The position numbers and the translations under genes were made by a program. 64,000 bases of DNA from Pseudomonas sp. URIL14HWK12:I12 (lineage in GTDB: Bacteria > Pseudomonadota > Gammaproteobacteria > Pseudomonadales > Pseudomonadaceae), in NCBI RefSeq assembly GCF_003097135.1, contig NZ_QEQL01000001.1, forward strand, positions 1,418,918 to 1,482,917, written 5' to 3'. How positions within the stretch are numbered: the first letter of the stretch is position 1; every line of letters begins with the position of its first letter. Below are positions 48,890 through 58,479 of this stretch, in pieces. The notes beneath the pieces are model-generated. The model had not been told where the DNA came from and did not search any database. It saw only the letters and a list, made by a program, of their open reading frames with translations.

Positions 48890-49814
48890 CCTCCTCCTGC
48901 CGGTATTGCCCGGCCACCTCCCTGACCACCTCGCAAACCCAGTGCGCCGGCACCGGCAGCGGCAAGGCTGCATTGCTGCACAAGCCCACCGAGCCACCCG
49001 GCTCATTCACCCCCAAATCCAGCTCGCTCAGCTCGCCCACCCCCAGCTCCTGGCGCACCGCATCGCGTGGGGCGACCCAAATGGCATCACTGCCCAGCAC
49101 ATAGCGCCGGCTCAAGGTGGGTGAGAGGGTTTCCAGGCGCTGCGCCGAAGGCGCGATGCCGCACTGCACGAACAGGCTGTCGGCGTGCTTGCGGATGGTG
49201 GTTCCGGCCAAAGGCAGCACCAGCGGATAGCGGCCGGCAGCCTCCCGCGCGGCAGGGCCCAGCGCTAGCAGCGGATGGCCCGGGCGCACGATCAGGGTCA
49301 TCGCTTCGCTGTACAGGTGCTCGAACGCCAGCCCTTGCACCTGGGGGCTGTCGGCCATACGGCCGATCACCAGGTCCAGGTCACCAACGTGCAACTGCCC
49401 CAACAGGTAGGCCCCCGGCCCGGTCGCCACGCTCACCACCAGGGCGGCATGGCGTGCATGCAGGCGTTGCAGCACCTGGGGCATCAACTGGCTCTCCACT
49501 GTCGACAATACCCCCACGCGCACCAACGGCGGTTCGTGGCGATCGCTGCGCAAGGTGCTCACACCTTCGCGCAGCGCTTGTACGCAGGGGCCGGCGTAGC
49601 GCATGAAGCGGGTGCCGGCAGGGGTGAGTTCAACACCCGCCTTGTCACGCTCGAACAACCGCGTGCCCAGCAGCGCCTCCAGTTCCTTCAAGGTCTTGGA
49701 AATAGCCGGCTGGCTCACCGCCATGGCATCGGCGGCGCGGGCGAAGCTGCCCTGCCGGGCGATCTCCAGAAAGCACAGCAGGTGGCGGAACTTGATGCGG
49801 GTGTCCAGGTTCAT
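48867..49814 (-). CDS. LysR-type regulator, PcaQ/GbpR-like
   Basis: A 315-residue LysR regulator. The HTH reads MNLDTRIKFRHLLCFLEIARQGSFARAADAMAVSQPAISKTLKELEALLG. The PcaQ-like N-terminus (RIKxRHLxCFLEIARQ) and the GVELTPAGxxFMRYAGPCVQALREGV segment resemble regulators of protocatechuate catabolism (PcaQ) and galactose-binding protein (GbpR). No pca or sugar genes are in the window, so the target is unknown; this is a family call only. It lies 11 bases downstream of the nitroreductase gene and is probably co-transcribed with it. Confidence 0.85.
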   Translation of the reverse strand: MNLDTRIKFRHLLCFLEIARQGSFARAADAMAVSQPAISKTLKELEALLGTRLFERDKAGVELTPAGTRFMRYAGPCVQALREGVSTLRSDRHEPPLVRVGVLSTVESQLMPQVLQRLHARHAALVVSVATGPGAYLLGQLHVGDLDLVIGRMADSPQVQGLAFEHLYSEAMTLIVRPGHPLLALGPAAREAAGRYPLVLPLAGTTIRKHADSLFVQCGIAPSAQRLETLSPTLSRRYVLGSDAIWVAPRDAVRQELGVGELSELDLGVNEPGGSVGLCSNAALPLPVPAHWVCEVVREVAGQYRQEEGHLPPRV

Positions 49815-49825
49815 GGGCGCTTCGC

Positions 49826-50389
49826 TTATTGGCCGGCCCAGGCGCTGACGTAGTCACCGGTAGGCAGTGGCGCCGGCGAGCGTGGCTGGGTTTCAGCGGT
49901 ACCCAGGTAGATGAACCCGATCACCTGCTCGTTCGCAGCCAGCCCCAGGCCCTGTGCAACGATTGACGAAAACGACACCTCGCCACTGCGCCACATCGCG
50001 CCGATGCCCTGTGCATAGGCCGCCAGTATCAGGCCGTGGGCTGCGCAGCCTGCGGTGAGCAATTGCTCGCTGGCCGGTACCTTCGGGTGCTCCTGCAGGC
50101 AAGCAATGGCGACGACGATCAGCGGGGCACGCAGGGGGTTCTTGCGCGCTTTGTCGACGGCCGCTTGAGGAACATCCTCGGCCGAGGCCGCCGTGGCCTC
50201 GGCGAGCAGCTCACCCAGCCGGCTCAGCCCTTCACCCTCGATGGTCAGGAACCGATAGGGGTGCAGCACCTTGTGGTCAGGGGCGCGAAACGCGGCCTGG
50301 AACAGAATCTCGCGTTGCTCGGCGCTCGGCGCCGGGGCGACCAAGCGGCCAACCGAAACCCGTTGCAGCAGGGCGTCAAGTGCATCCAT
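49826..50389 (-). CDS. Nitroreductase-family protein (YdjA-like)
   Basis: A 187-residue minimal FMN-dependent nitroreductase of the YdjA type. Visible FMN-site segments are FRAPDHKVLHPYRFLTIEG near residue 35 and AYAQGIGAMWRSGE near residue 128, with GFIYLGTAE near the C-terminus. The physiological substrate of this branch is unknown. It is upstream of the LysR gene on the same strand and divergent from trkH (159 bases between). Confidence 0.9.
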   Translation of the reverse strand: MDALDALLQRVSVGRLVAPAPSAEQREILFQAAFRAPDHKVLHPYRFLTIEGEGLSRLGELLAEATAASAEDVPQAAVDKARKNPLRAPLIVVAIACLQEHPKVPASEQLLTAGCAAHGLILAAYAQGIGAMWRSGEVSFSSIVAQGLGLAANEQVIGFIYLGTAETQPRSPAPLPTGDYVSAWAGQ

Positions 50390-50548
50390 CGTGTTTCTCC
50401 TTGAAGTGATCGGCTGTGCAATAAGCGCGCGAAAGCTGGCAAAATCAGTCGCACGCTACCGTGGCCACGCGGCGATTGCCAGCCTGGCGTTTACAGGCAG
50501 GCGGGCACAGGTAGAATGGCCGGCTGACTTCCTGCCAGCGTGGGCACC

Positions 50549-52003
50549 ATGGCATCGGCGACCATTCGCATCATCGGTTTCATCATCGGCATCTTCCTGA
50601 TCACCCTGGCGATCGCCATGCTGCTGCCGATGGCCACGCTGCTGTACTACGGCCACCATGCCCAACTGCGGCCATTCATCTGGGCCAGCGCCCTGACTTT
50701 TGTCGCAGGCACTCTGCTGGTACTGCGCGGGCGCCCCGAGCAGGTGCACCTGCGGCCACGCGACATGTACATGCTCACCGTCAGCAGTTGGGTGATCGTG
50801 GCAGTGTTCGCGGCCCTGCCCTTTCTCTTCACCCAGCACATCAGCTATACCGACGCCTTTTTCGAAAGCATGTCGGGCATTACCGCCACCGGCTCGACCG
50901 TCCTCAGTGGGCTCGACGGGATGTCACCGGGCATCCTGATCTGGCGCTCGCTGCTGCATTGGCTCGGCGGCATCGGCTTCATCGGGATGGCCGTGGCGAT
51001 CCTGCCGATGTTGCGCATCGGGGGGATGCGGCTGTTCCAGACAGAGTCGTCCGATCGCTCCGAGAAAGTCATGCCGCGCTCGCACATGGTCGCCAAGTCG
51101 ATCGTGCTGGTGTACGTCTGCTTCACCGCAGTCGGGGCACTGGGGTTCTGGCTGGCAGGCATGGGGGCTTTCGATTCCATCAACCATGCGATGTCGGCAA
51201 TCTCCACGGGCGGGTTCTCCACTTCCGACCAGTCGCTCGCCAAATGGCAGCAGCCAGCTGTGCACTGGGTAGCAGTGGTGGTGATGATCCTCGGCAGCCT
51301 GCCGTTCACGCTGTACGTCGCCACCCTGCGGGGTAACCGCTGGGCACTGTGGCGCGACGAACAGGTGCGGGGGTTCATCGGGCTGCTGCTGGTGTGCTGG
51401 GCGGTGATGGGCACCTGGTACTGGGCCACCACCGGCCTGCCTTGGTATGACGCGCTGCGCCACGTCGCCTTCAATACCACGTCGGTGGTGACCACCACCG
51501 GCTTTGCATTGGGCGACTACAGCCTGTGGGGCAATTTCGCGCTGATGTTCTTTTTCTACCTGGGCTTCATCGGCGGCTGCTCGGGCTCCACGGCAGGCGG
51601 GATCAAGATCTTTCGTTTTCAGGTGGCGTGGATCCTGCTCAAGGCCAGCCTCAATCAGTTGATCCACCCGCGCGCGGTGATCCGCCAGCAGTACAACCGC
51701 CACCGCCTGGACGAAGAAATCGTGCGGTCGGTACTGACCTTCTCGTTCTTCTTTGGCGCCACCATCGGCCTGATCGCCTTGGCACTGGGCCTGATGGGCC
51801 TTGACTGGATGACCGCACTCACCGGTGCGGCCAGCACCGTGGCAGGCGTTGGCCCTGGGCTGGGCGACACCATTGGCCCTGCGGGTAATTTCGCCCCGCT
51901 GCCGGACGCGGCCAAATGGCTGCTGTCCTTCGGCATGCTGATCGGCCGGCTGGAAATCGTGACCGTGCTGGTGCTCTTCATGCCCGCCTTCTGGCGCCAC
52001 TGA
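50549..52003 (+). CDS. trkH: Trk system potassium uptake protein TrkH
   Basis: A 484-residue K+ translocating subunit, which works with the cytoplasmic NAD-binding protein TrkA. The four selectivity-filter loops are visible: SGITATGSTVL, SAISTGGFSTSD, TTSVVTTTGFALGD and AASTVAGVGPGLGD. About ten membrane helices flank them. The ATG at 50549 gives the usual length; an in-frame GTG three codons upstream is less likely. No trkA is in the window. The EamA gene follows after 13 bases. Confidence 0.95.
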   Translation: MASATIRIIGFIIGIFLITLAIAMLLPMATLLYYGHHAQLRPFIWASALTFVAGTLLVLRGRPEQVHLRPRDMYMLTVSSWVIVAVFAALPFLFTQHISYTDAFFESMSGITATGSTVLSGLDGMSPGILIWRSLLHWLGGIGFIGMAVAILPMLRIGGMRLFQTESSDRSEKVMPRSHMVAKSIVLVYVCFTAVGALGFWLAGMGAFDSINHAMSAISTGGFSTSDQSLAKWQQPAVHWVAVVVMILGSLPFTLYVATLRGNRWALWRDEQVRGFIGLLLVCWAVMGTWYWATTGLPWYDALRHVAFNTTSVVTTTGFALGDYSLWGNFALMFFFYLGFIGGCSGSTAGGIKIFRFQVAWILLKASLNQLIHPRAVIRQQYNRHRLDEEIVRSVLTFSFFFGATIGLIALALGLMGLDWMTALTGAASTVAGVGPGLGDTIGPAGNFAPLPDAAKWLLSFGMLIGRLEIVTVLVLFMPAFWRH

Positions 52004-52016
52004 TCGGAGCCTGCCC

Positions 52017-52865
52017 ATGCAGCCACGCCAGGCCCTGATCGCCCTGCATGCCGGCGCGTTGCTGTTCGGCCTGGCAGGTATCTTCGGCAAGTTGGCGCAG
52101 GCCACGCCTTGGGTGATCGTGTGCACCCGCGCTGGGTTTGCGGTGCTGGCACTGGCAACCTTCATGGGCTTGGTGCGCGCCGAACCCTGGCGGCGGCCAA
52201 GGCGGGGTGAGGCCGCACAGCTGGGCCTGGCGGGGCTGCTTTTGGCCGCTCACTGGGTGGCGTTCTTCCAGGCGATCAAGGTGGGCGGTGTCGCTATCGG
52301 CACCTTGGGTTTCTGCAGCTTCCCGGCGTTTACGGTGGTACTTGAGGCGTTGCTGTTTCGCGAGCAGCTGCGCCGGGCCGAGCTGTTGCAAATTCTGGCG
52401 GTCACCCTCGGGCTTGCGCTTGTCACGCCGGGAACAGGTTCGGCCACGGGGGCGATGGCGGGGCTGCTCTGGGGCGTGTTATCGGGTTTGCTGTTTGCAC
52501 TGCTGGCGCTGCTCAATCGCGCACGTTCCCCTGGCATCGGCCCGGTGCAGGCCGCGCTGTGCCAGAACGCGGTAGTGGCGCTCGCCTTGCTACCCCCTGC
52601 CCTTCCCGAGGCCGGCAGCCTGCGTGCGCTGGACTGGCTTTGGCTAGGCCTGCTGGGCGTGCTCTGCACCGGCCTGGCGCATGGGCTGTTTGTCGCCAGC
52701 CTGCGGGTGATCAAAGCCCGCACCGCGGCGGTGGTGTTCGCCCTGGAGCCGGTCTACGGAATTGCCTTTGCCTGGTGGGTCTTCGCCGAGCAACCGACCG
52801 GCTTGATGCTCGCTGGGGGGGTACTGATCATTGCCGCCACCTTGCTGCCGGCACTTGAGCGTTAG
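52017..52865 (+). CDS. EamA/DMT-family transporter
   Basis: A 282-residue membrane protein with two EamA repeats of five helices each. It starts ALIALHAGALLFGLAGIFGKLA; the second repeat starts near MAGLLWGVLSGLLFALLALL; the conserved segment ALEPVYGIAFAWWVFAEQPT ends it. The family exports metabolites or amino acids; substrate is unknown. It follows trkH closely and overlaps the convergent SelW-like gene by 4 bases. Confidence 0.9.
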   Translation: MQPRQALIALHAGALLFGLAGIFGKLAQATPWVIVCTRAGFAVLALATFMGLVRAEPWRRPRRGEAAQLGLAGLLLAAHWVAFFQAIKVGGVAIGTLGFCSFPAFTVVLEALLFREQLRRAELLQILAVTLGLALVTPGTGSATGAMAGLLWGVLSGLLFALLALLNRARSPGIGPVQAALCQNAVVALALLPPALPEAGSLRALDWLWLGLLGVLCTGLAHGLFVASLRVIKARTAAVVFALEPVYGIAFAWWVFAEQPTGLMLAGGVLIIAATLLPALER

Positions 52866-53140
52866 CGGTCGTTATGGCCCAGGTCGCGTTCGGGGTCGAT
52901 ACGATCACGCACACGCTGCTTGAGCACCTTCGCTTCGGGAAAGCCGCCATCGGCCTTGCGTTCCCAGATCACCTGCTCATCGCAGGTGATCTCGAAGACG
53001 CCACCGGTGCCCGGTACCAGAGTCACGCCTCCCAGCTCTGAACCGAAAGTGCTGAGCAGTTCCTGCGCCAGCCAGGCTGCGCGCAGCAACCACTGGCACT
53101 GGGTGCAGTAGGTGATGCGGATGATTGCTGCCCCGGCCAT
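52862..53140 (-). CDS. SelT/SelW/SelH-family (Rdx) protein
   Basis: A 92-residue thioredoxin-fold protein with the redox motif CTQCQW near residue 12, where eukaryotic relatives have selenocysteine in the second position (CxxU). Both are cysteine here, so no selenocysteine is needed. LVPGTGGVFEITCDEQVIWERK matches the family GxFE segment. The ATG at 53140 is preferred; a TTG two codons upstream would overlap the fimV stop. It is immediately downstream of fimV. Its redox partner is unknown. Confidence 0.88.
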   Translation of the reverse strand: MAGAAIIRITYCTQCQWLLRAAWLAQELLSTFGSELGGVTLVPGTGGVFEITCDEQVIWERKADGGFPEAKVLKQRVRDRIDPERDLGHNDR

Positions 53141-53142
53141 GC

Positions 53143-55530
53143 TCAACGGTTTTCCAACTGGGCGAGCAACGTTCGGGCCTGCTGGCGGCTGGCGCCGTCG
53201 CCCTCACGCAGCAGCTCGTAGAGCAAGCGGCTCGCTGCATCGGCGTCGCCGCCGTCGATCAGGGCTTGCGCTTGCTCCAGTTTTTCGGCCCCGTCGTACT
53301 GGCTGTCGATGTCATCCATGTCAAGTGACAACTCCCCCAGTTCCCTCAGCTCATCCATCGAGGGCAGTTCGTCGAGATCAGGCAGGTCGGGTATTTCACC
53401 GAGCAGTTCGAACTCATTCGAAGCAAGAGGCTCGTCACCGAAATGGCGCTCGAAATCCACTTCAAGCGCTTGCGCGTCGAATTCCTGCACCGGCGCCAAC
53501 GCCAGCCGCTCGTCCTGATGGGCGGTGAAGTCACCGAGGAAATCCTCCTCGGGCATCTCGAAAACCTCGGGCAATTCCTTGAGGTTGCTGGTGAAGCCGA
53601 GGTCTACCGGCGCTGGCTCTTCGAAGGGCTCGGGCGCTACTTCCTCAACACCCGCACTGCGTGGCGCGGGTGTATCGAAAGGGTCGACCGAGGCCCAGTC
53701 AGCATCGAGCGATAGGTCGTCCAGGCTTAGCTGGAACTCGGCCGGCTCCGCGATAGCGGGATCGACAGGCGGCTCAAGGTCCGAAAGGTCCGGCAAGTCG
53801 CTGAGTTCGAGATCCAGTGGCAGCTCGGCTGCAGCAGCGGGTGGCTCGGGCATCACGTGCCGAGCAGGCTCAGGTTGCGGTGGTTCAGCCTGGGCCGTGC
53901 TTGCAGTAGCGGCTGCCGCAGCAGTGGCAGCCAATGCCAGGGCGATCTTGGGATAGCGCTCGCGAACCTGGTCGAGCTCGTGGGCAGGCACACCATGCCC
54001 GCGCAGCTGGCGATCCTCGTCGACATAGGCCGCGGTATCACCCTGCATCGCGAGCACTTCGAGGATCCGAAGGCGCAGGTCCATGCGCCCGGGCTCACGC
54101 TTGACGCCTTCGCGCAGGATACCCAGCGCTTCGTTGAAGCGCCCGTAGGCAATATAGATGCTGGCGCCGTCGAGCGCGTCGGTGGCTGGCGGCGACTTGC
54201 GAGCAGGGGCCGGGCCGGGTGCCACGGGCGTTTCCTGAAGGTCATCGTCTTCTTCCAGCGCAGCCGTTGCAGCCACGGCGGGCCCCCTGTAGGGCTGCGG
54301 CGCCGTGGGGTGTTCGGCCACTACCACGCCTTTGGGCGCCTTTGCGGTGCGCCGCCGCCATAGCAGCAAGCCCAGCAGCAGCGCGACCGCTACCAGTGCC
54401 GCGACTTGGTACATCCAGCTGTCGTCCTCGGCCATCACCGGTTCTGAGACCACCACAGGTGCCGCCGGGGCGGGCTTTGAGGGAGCCGAACTCGGCACCG
54501 AACCGGGAGCCGAAACGGGAGCCGCAGGCGAGGCGGTTGGCGCCGGCTGAGCAGGTGCTGCAGGAGGTTGCGAGGCTGGCGGTTTGCTGCCGCTCAATTG
54601 ATTTTGCAACTCATCGATATGCTGGTCGCGGCTCGCCAGGTCGCTCTGCAGGCTCTTGACCTGGTTTTGCAGGTTGTCCAGGTTCTGCTGCAATTGTTGG
54701 TTGAGTACGCTCGCGGCCATATCCGGGGCGGGCGCTGGCGGTGCGGGGGCCGTTTTATCCCCGGTCGAGGCAGCCTCTGCGGGCGAAGGGGCTTGCGGCA
54801 ACACTGCAACATCAGGTAGCAGGAGGGCCTGGCCAGCCTTGAGCGGGCCACGGCTGGGGTTCAAGGCCCGCAGGTCGCGAGCCAGCTCGTTAGGGGGCGT
54901 TGGCGTACCGGCAGTGACCAGGCGCTGGGTGATCGTCCACAACGTATCGCCCTTCTGCACAACGTAGCGCTTGCCTTCGGTAGCTGACGGCCGAGCACGC
55001 TCGGCGGCCGGCGCAGCCGGCTTAGCCTGCACAGGCGGCACGGGTGTTACGTCAGCGGCCTGGCGGCTGCCAGGGCTCGGAATTTGCGCCGGTGCAAGGG
55101 CTACCGCACCCGGCGGATCGATCAGCAGGGTATAACCGCGCAGCAGCTGGCCGCTGGGCCTGTCGACCTGCACAACGAAGCTCAGATACGGTTCAACCAC
55201 CGCCTTGGTCGAGGCCACGTGGATGAACGCGCGCCCATTGCGGAAAACTGGGGTGAAGCTCAGATCGGAGAGGAAAAACGGGCGGTCCAGCCCAGCGTTG
55301 GCGAATGCCTGTGGCGATGCCAGCCCGACCCGCATGTCTTCAGGCCCCAGCCCTGCAACGTCGAGCAGCTCGATATCAGCATTGAAAGGCTGGTTCAGCC
55401 CAGAGTGCAAGCTGATGTTCCCCAGCCCAAGCGCATTGGCCATGCCTGGTAACGCCACGGCAGCGGCGAGGCAGGAAGCCTTCAGAAGGCGCAGGGCCAA
55501 CCTGGGTGTGGGCGTGAAACGCATGTGCAT
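53143..55530 (-). CDS. fimV: FimV-family peptidoglycan-binding protein
   Basis: A 795-residue FimV/HubP-type polar scaffold. A signal peptide precedes the FimV N-terminal domain (LGNISLHSGLNQPFNADIEL). A LysM domain (YVVQKGDTLWTITQRLV...LNPSRGPLKAGQALLLP) lies near residues 190-240. A coiled segment, a Pro/Ala-rich region, one membrane helix (VAALVAVALLLGLLLWRRR, near residue 385) and a long acidic cytoplasmic region follow, with the C-terminal FimV motif (YDGAEKLEQAQALIDGGDADAASRLLYELL). Of three clustered ATGs, 55530 is best spaced from AAGGG; 55536 and 55524 are alternatives. Confidence 0.9.
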   Translation of the reverse strand: MHMRFTPTPRLALRLLKASCLAAAVALPGMANALGLGNISLHSGLNQPFNADIELLDVAGLGPEDMRVGLASPQAFANAGLDRPFFLSDLSFTPVFRNGRAFIHVASTKAVVEPYLSFVVQVDRPSGQLLRGYTLLIDPPGAVALAPAQIPSPGSRQAADVTPVPPVQAKPAAPAAERARPSATEGKRYVVQKGDTLWTITQRLVTAGTPTPPNELARDLRALNPSRGPLKAGQALLLPDVAVLPQAPSPAEAASTGDKTAPAPPAPAPDMAASVLNQQLQQNLDNLQNQVKSLQSDLASRDQHIDELQNQLSGSKPPASQPPAAPAQPAPTASPAAPVSAPGSVPSSAPSKPAPAAPVVVSEPVMAEDDSWMYQVAALVAVALLLGLLLWRRRTAKAPKGVVVAEHPTAPQPYRGPAVAATAALEEDDDLQETPVAPGPAPARKSPPATDALDGASIYIAYGRFNEALGILREGVKREPGRMDLRLRILEVLAMQGDTAAYVDEDRQLRGHGVPAHELDQVRERYPKIALALAATAAAAATASTAQAEPPQPEPARHVMPEPPAAAAELPLDLELSDLPDLSDLEPPVDPAIAEPAEFQLSLDDLSLDADWASVDPFDTPAPRSAGVEEVAPEPFEEPAPVDLGFTSNLKELPEVFEMPEEDFLGDFTAHQDERLALAPVQEFDAQALEVDFERHFGDEPLASNEFELLGEIPDLPDLDELPSMDELRELGELSLDMDDIDSQYDGAEKLEQAQALIDGGDADAASRLLYELLREGDGASRQQARTLLAQLENR

Positions 55531-55604
55531 GAGCATCCCTTGGGAAATACTGCTACCGGTAACATCGTTATAGCTTGCAGCCGATCATTCTCAAAGCGCA
55601 CACC

Positions 55605-56042
55605 TCAGGATTTCTTTTCGAGGTTGGCCAGCACCTTGGCGTGCACAGCCATCGCTATTCGCAGTTCCTCATCACCCACCCCGTCGAAGAGCTCGGCACG
55701 CAACGCCTGGGCGATCGCTTCGATCTGGTCGATCAACGGCATCGCTACCTGGCTGAGCATGATCTTCTTGGCTCGGCGGTCTTCCTGCACGGCCAGGCGC
55801 TGAACCAGCCCCTGGCTCTCCAGGCTGTCGAGAAGCCTGGCCAAAGTCGGGCCCTCGACCCCTACACTCTTGGCGAGCTCGCGCTGAGTGGGGGCCTCGG
55901 TAAAACGCGCCAGGTGCAGCAATACAAGCCAACGTGCCTGGGATAACCCCAGCCCAGCCAGGCGCCGGTCCAGCTCGCCACGCCACGCACGGGACAGCTG
56001 CGCCAATTGAGTACCGAAACGGTGTTGATCGTTCAACGGCAT
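55605..56042 (-). CDS. MarR-family transcriptional regulator
   Basis: A 145-residue MarR/SlyA winged-helix protein. Helix-turn-helix and wing read PTQRELAKSVGVEGPTLARLLDSLESQGLVQRLAVQEDRRAKKI. The N-terminal WRGELDRRLAGLGLSQARWLVLLHLAR is the usual dimerisation start. The palindrome TTAGTGAGCTAA lies 41 bases upstream of its start and may be its own operator. It stands between recQ (upstream) and fimV (downstream), all on the minus strand. Its ligand and other targets are unknown. Confidence 0.9.
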   Translation of the reverse strand: MPLNDQHRFGTQLAQLSRAWRGELDRRLAGLGLSQARWLVLLHLARFTEAPTQRELAKSVGVEGPTLARLLDSLESQGLVQRLAVQEDRRAKKIMLSQVAMPLIDQIEAIAQALRAELFDGVGDEELRIAMAVHAKVLANLEKKS

Positions 56043-56082
56043 AAAAAACCCACGGTTCAGAAAGACACGTTCGAATAATTTG

Positions 56083-56094
56083 TTAGTGAGCTAA
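56083..56094. promoter_or_regulatory. Palindrome upstream of the MarR gene
   Basis: TTAGTGAGCTAA (TTAG-N4-CTAA) lies in the 93-base gap between recQ and the MarR gene, within an AT-rich stretch. MarR/SlyA proteins commonly bind palindromes of this kind (TTAGNNNNCTAA-like), so autoregulation is plausible. Confidence 0.4.
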
Positions 56095-56105
56095 GCATGA
56101 CCCAT

Positions 56106-56144
56106 GCCAAGCTGCAAGCTGCCTGTTCCGGCAGGCTACAGCTG
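56106..56144. repeat. Inverted repeat at the recQ 3' end (AGCTNCAAGC type)
   Basis: CCAAGCTGCAAGCTGCCTG on the left is partly mirrored by CAGGCTACAGCTGG on the right, with a 6-base loop (TTCCGG) between GCCTG and CAGGC. It spans the recQ stop codon (56136-56138). It resembles the longer repeat at 39681-39754. No T-run follows on the minus strand. Confidence 0.4.
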
Positions 56145-58274
56145 GAATTCAGCCTGCAGTGCCGCACGCACGCAGTGCAGCACGCCATCGGGCACGCGCC
56201 CGGCGAACAGCGGCTGGACCTCACTGACCGAGGGGAGCTCACCCTCACCATCGAGGAAAGCATCCTGCAGCTCCATGAGCAGCTCCTCGGGCAAGTCCAG
56301 TGCTTGCTCAAGCGACAGCTGTTGCTCGCCGATGAGCTCGGCGAGCAGGCTGTAGACGTTCTTTTCGGTGCACTTGAGCTGGCCGGCGATCTGCGCTGGC
56401 GTCATGCCCGCCCGCGCCAGGCTCACCAATTCGTGGCGCAGGTCGGTGGGCGAAGCCGAGGCCGATGGCGCTTGCCCCCCGGCCAGCACTTCCAGGAAGG
56501 CCTGCCCGTAACGCTCGAGCTTGCGCGCACCGACGCCGCTCACCTGGGCCATGTCGCCTAGGTCGCGTGGCTGGCTACGCAGCATTTCGAGCAAGGTCGA
56601 GTCGGGGAAGATGACATAGGGCGGCACCTTGTGCTCTTCGGCCAGGCGCCTGCGCAAGGCCCGCAGCGCCTCCCACTGCTCGCGCTCCTCGCCCCGCACC
56701 AGCTGGCTCGCGGGGCTGCCGCCACCGCTGGAGCGAGCGGCCACTTGCGGCTTGGTATCGCGGCGCAGCTCCAGCTCCTGTTCGCCGCGCAGCAGCGGGC
56801 GGCAGGCTTCGGTCAGGCGCAAGCCTCCGAAGCCTTCCAGGTCGATATCGGCCAGGCCGCGGGCTACCAACTGGCGAAAGAGCGTTCGCCACTCGGCATC
56901 GGCCATCTCTTTGCCTACCCCGAACACCGCCAATTGCTGATGGCCGGCTTGGCGCACCTTGTCGTTGTCTTTGCCCAGCAGTACATCGACCAGATGGCCT
57001 ACACCGTAGCGCTGGCCGGTACGGTACACCGCCGACAGCGCCTGGCGCGCAGGCTCGGTAGCATTCCAGGTTTGCACGCCGTCGATGCAGTTGTCGCAGT
57101 GGCCGCACGGTTCGGGCAGCACTTCGTCGAAATAGGCCAGCATCGCCTGGCGCCGGCAGCGCGTCTCTTCACACAGGGCTAGCATGGCGTCGAGCTTGTG
57201 CTGCTCAACACGCTTATGGCGCTCGTCTCCTTCGGAGTTCTGCATCATCTGCTTGAGCATCAGCACATCCTGAAGGCCATAAGCCATCCAGGCGTCGGCA
57301 GGCAGGCCATCGCGACCTGCGCGGCCGGTTTCCTGGTAGTAGGCTTCCAGCGATTTGGGCAGGTCCATGTGCGCGACGAACCGCACGTTCGGTTTGTCGA
57401 TGCCCATACCGAAAGCAATGGTGGCCACCATGATCAGCCCTTCCTCGTTGAGGAAGCGCTTCTGATGGAAGGCACGCAGGTCAGCGGGCAGCCCTGCATG
57501 ATAAGGCAGCGCCGGGTAGCCCTGCTCGCACAGGAAGGCCGCGATATCGTCGACCTTCTTGCGTGAAAGGCAATAAACGATGCCAGCGTCGCCCTTGCGC
57601 TGGGCAAGGAAACTGAGCAACTGCTTGCGCGGCTGCTCTTTGGGCAGGATGCGGTAGAAGATATTGGGCCGGTCGAAGCTCGACAGAAACCTTTCGGCGT
57701 CATGCAGGTGAAGCCGATTGACGATTTCCTCGCGGGTGCGTTTGTCGGCCGTGGCGGTCAACGCGATGCGTGGCACATCGGGAAACAATTCGGCCAGGCG
57801 GCCCAGCTCGAGGTATTCGGGGCGAAAGTCATGGCCCCACTGCGATACGCAATGCGCTTCGTCGATGGCGAACAGGGCGATGTCCAGTTGCTGCAAAAAA
57901 CTGAGCATGCGCGGCTGCACCAGCCGCTCGGGTGCCAGGTAGAGCATCTTGATCTCGCCCTGGCGGAGCCGAACGGCCAACTGGCGCTGCTGCTCGGCAT
58001 CGAGCGTGGAATTCAGCGCCGCCGCTGCTACGCCGAGCTCGTCTAGGGTGGCGACCTGGTCGTCCATCAGGGCGATCAGTGGCGAAACGATGACCGCCAG
58101 GCCGGTACGCAGCAAGCCCGGCACCTGATAGCACAGCGACTTGCCGCCGCCGGTGGGCATCAGTACCAGCGCGTCGCCCCCCTTGGCTACGCGCTCGATG
58201 ATTTCGCCCTGACGGCCCCGGAAGCTGTCATAGCCGAATACATCCTTGAGAACGCGCAGTGCCTGTTCGTGCAT
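56136..58274 (-). CDS. recQ: ATP-dependent DNA helicase RecQ
   Basis: A 712-residue RecQ (3'-5' helicase; recombination and fork repair). Walker A is [13 protein letters not shown], and the DEAH box with aromatic-rich loop is [20 protein letters not shown]. Motif VI is ETGRAGRDG. The RQC zinc site is [24 protein letters not shown]. The HRDC domain (about 520-595) includes [17 protein letters not shown]. About 100 further residues ([20 protein letters not shown] and following) look like a helix-turn-helix extension. The CDS ends at a palindromic element. It is divergent from the YecA-like gene. Confidence 0.96.
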   Translation of the reverse strand: MHEQALRVLKDVFGYDSFRGRQGEIIERVAKGGDALVLMPTGGGKSLCYQVPGLLRTGLAVIVSPLIALMDDQVATLDELGVAAAALNSTLDAEQQRQLAVRLRQGEIKMLYLAPERLVQPRMLSFLQQLDIALFAIDEAHCVSQWGHDFRPEYLELGRLAELFPDVPRIALTATADKRTREEIVNRLHLHDAERFLSSFDRPNIFYRILPKEQPRKQLLSFLAQRKGDAGIVYCLSRKKVDDIAAFLCEQGYPALPYHAGLPADLRAFHQKRFLNEEGLIMVATIAFGMGIDKPNVRFVAHMDLPKSLEAYYQETGRAGRDGLPADAWMAYGLQDVLMLKQMMQNSEGDERHKRVEQHKLDAMLALCEETRCRRQAMLAYFDEVLPEPCGHCDNCIDGVQTWNATEPARQALSAVYRTGQRYGVGHLVDVLLGKDNDKVRQAGHQQLAVFGVGKEMADAEWRTLFRQLVARGLADIDLEGFGGLRLTEACRPLLRGEQELELRRDTKPQVAARSSGGGSPASQLVRGEEREQWEALRALRRRLAEEHKVPPYVIFPDSTLLEMLRSQPRDLGDMAQVSGVGARKLERYGQAFLEVLAGGQAPSASASPTDLRHELVSLARAGMTPAQIAGQLKCTEKNVYSLLAELIGEQQLSLEQALDLPEELLMELQDAFLDGEGELPSVSEVQPLFAGRVPDGVLHCVRAALQAEFQL

Positions 58275-58479
58275 CGTAACCTCTGACCCCCTGGAAACAC
58301 TCGCCGCGAAGTGTGGATGAGAAAACGCAAGGCGCCGCAGCTAAAACGTAACCGCGGATGAGCCAGGCGTTGGAGGCGGCAGTATACCCCAGCCGGGCGT
58401 ATTGGTCCGGCCGCTGGCGCTAATGCCCATGCAGGGCCTAGAATTACCCTTTGTTCCCACCCCCAAGGTAGCCACCTCA

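Noticed and set aside
52862..53146. Selenocysteine-containing SelW with a UGA-coded residue
   Set aside because: The redox motif is CTQC with ordinary cysteine codons and no in-frame UGA.
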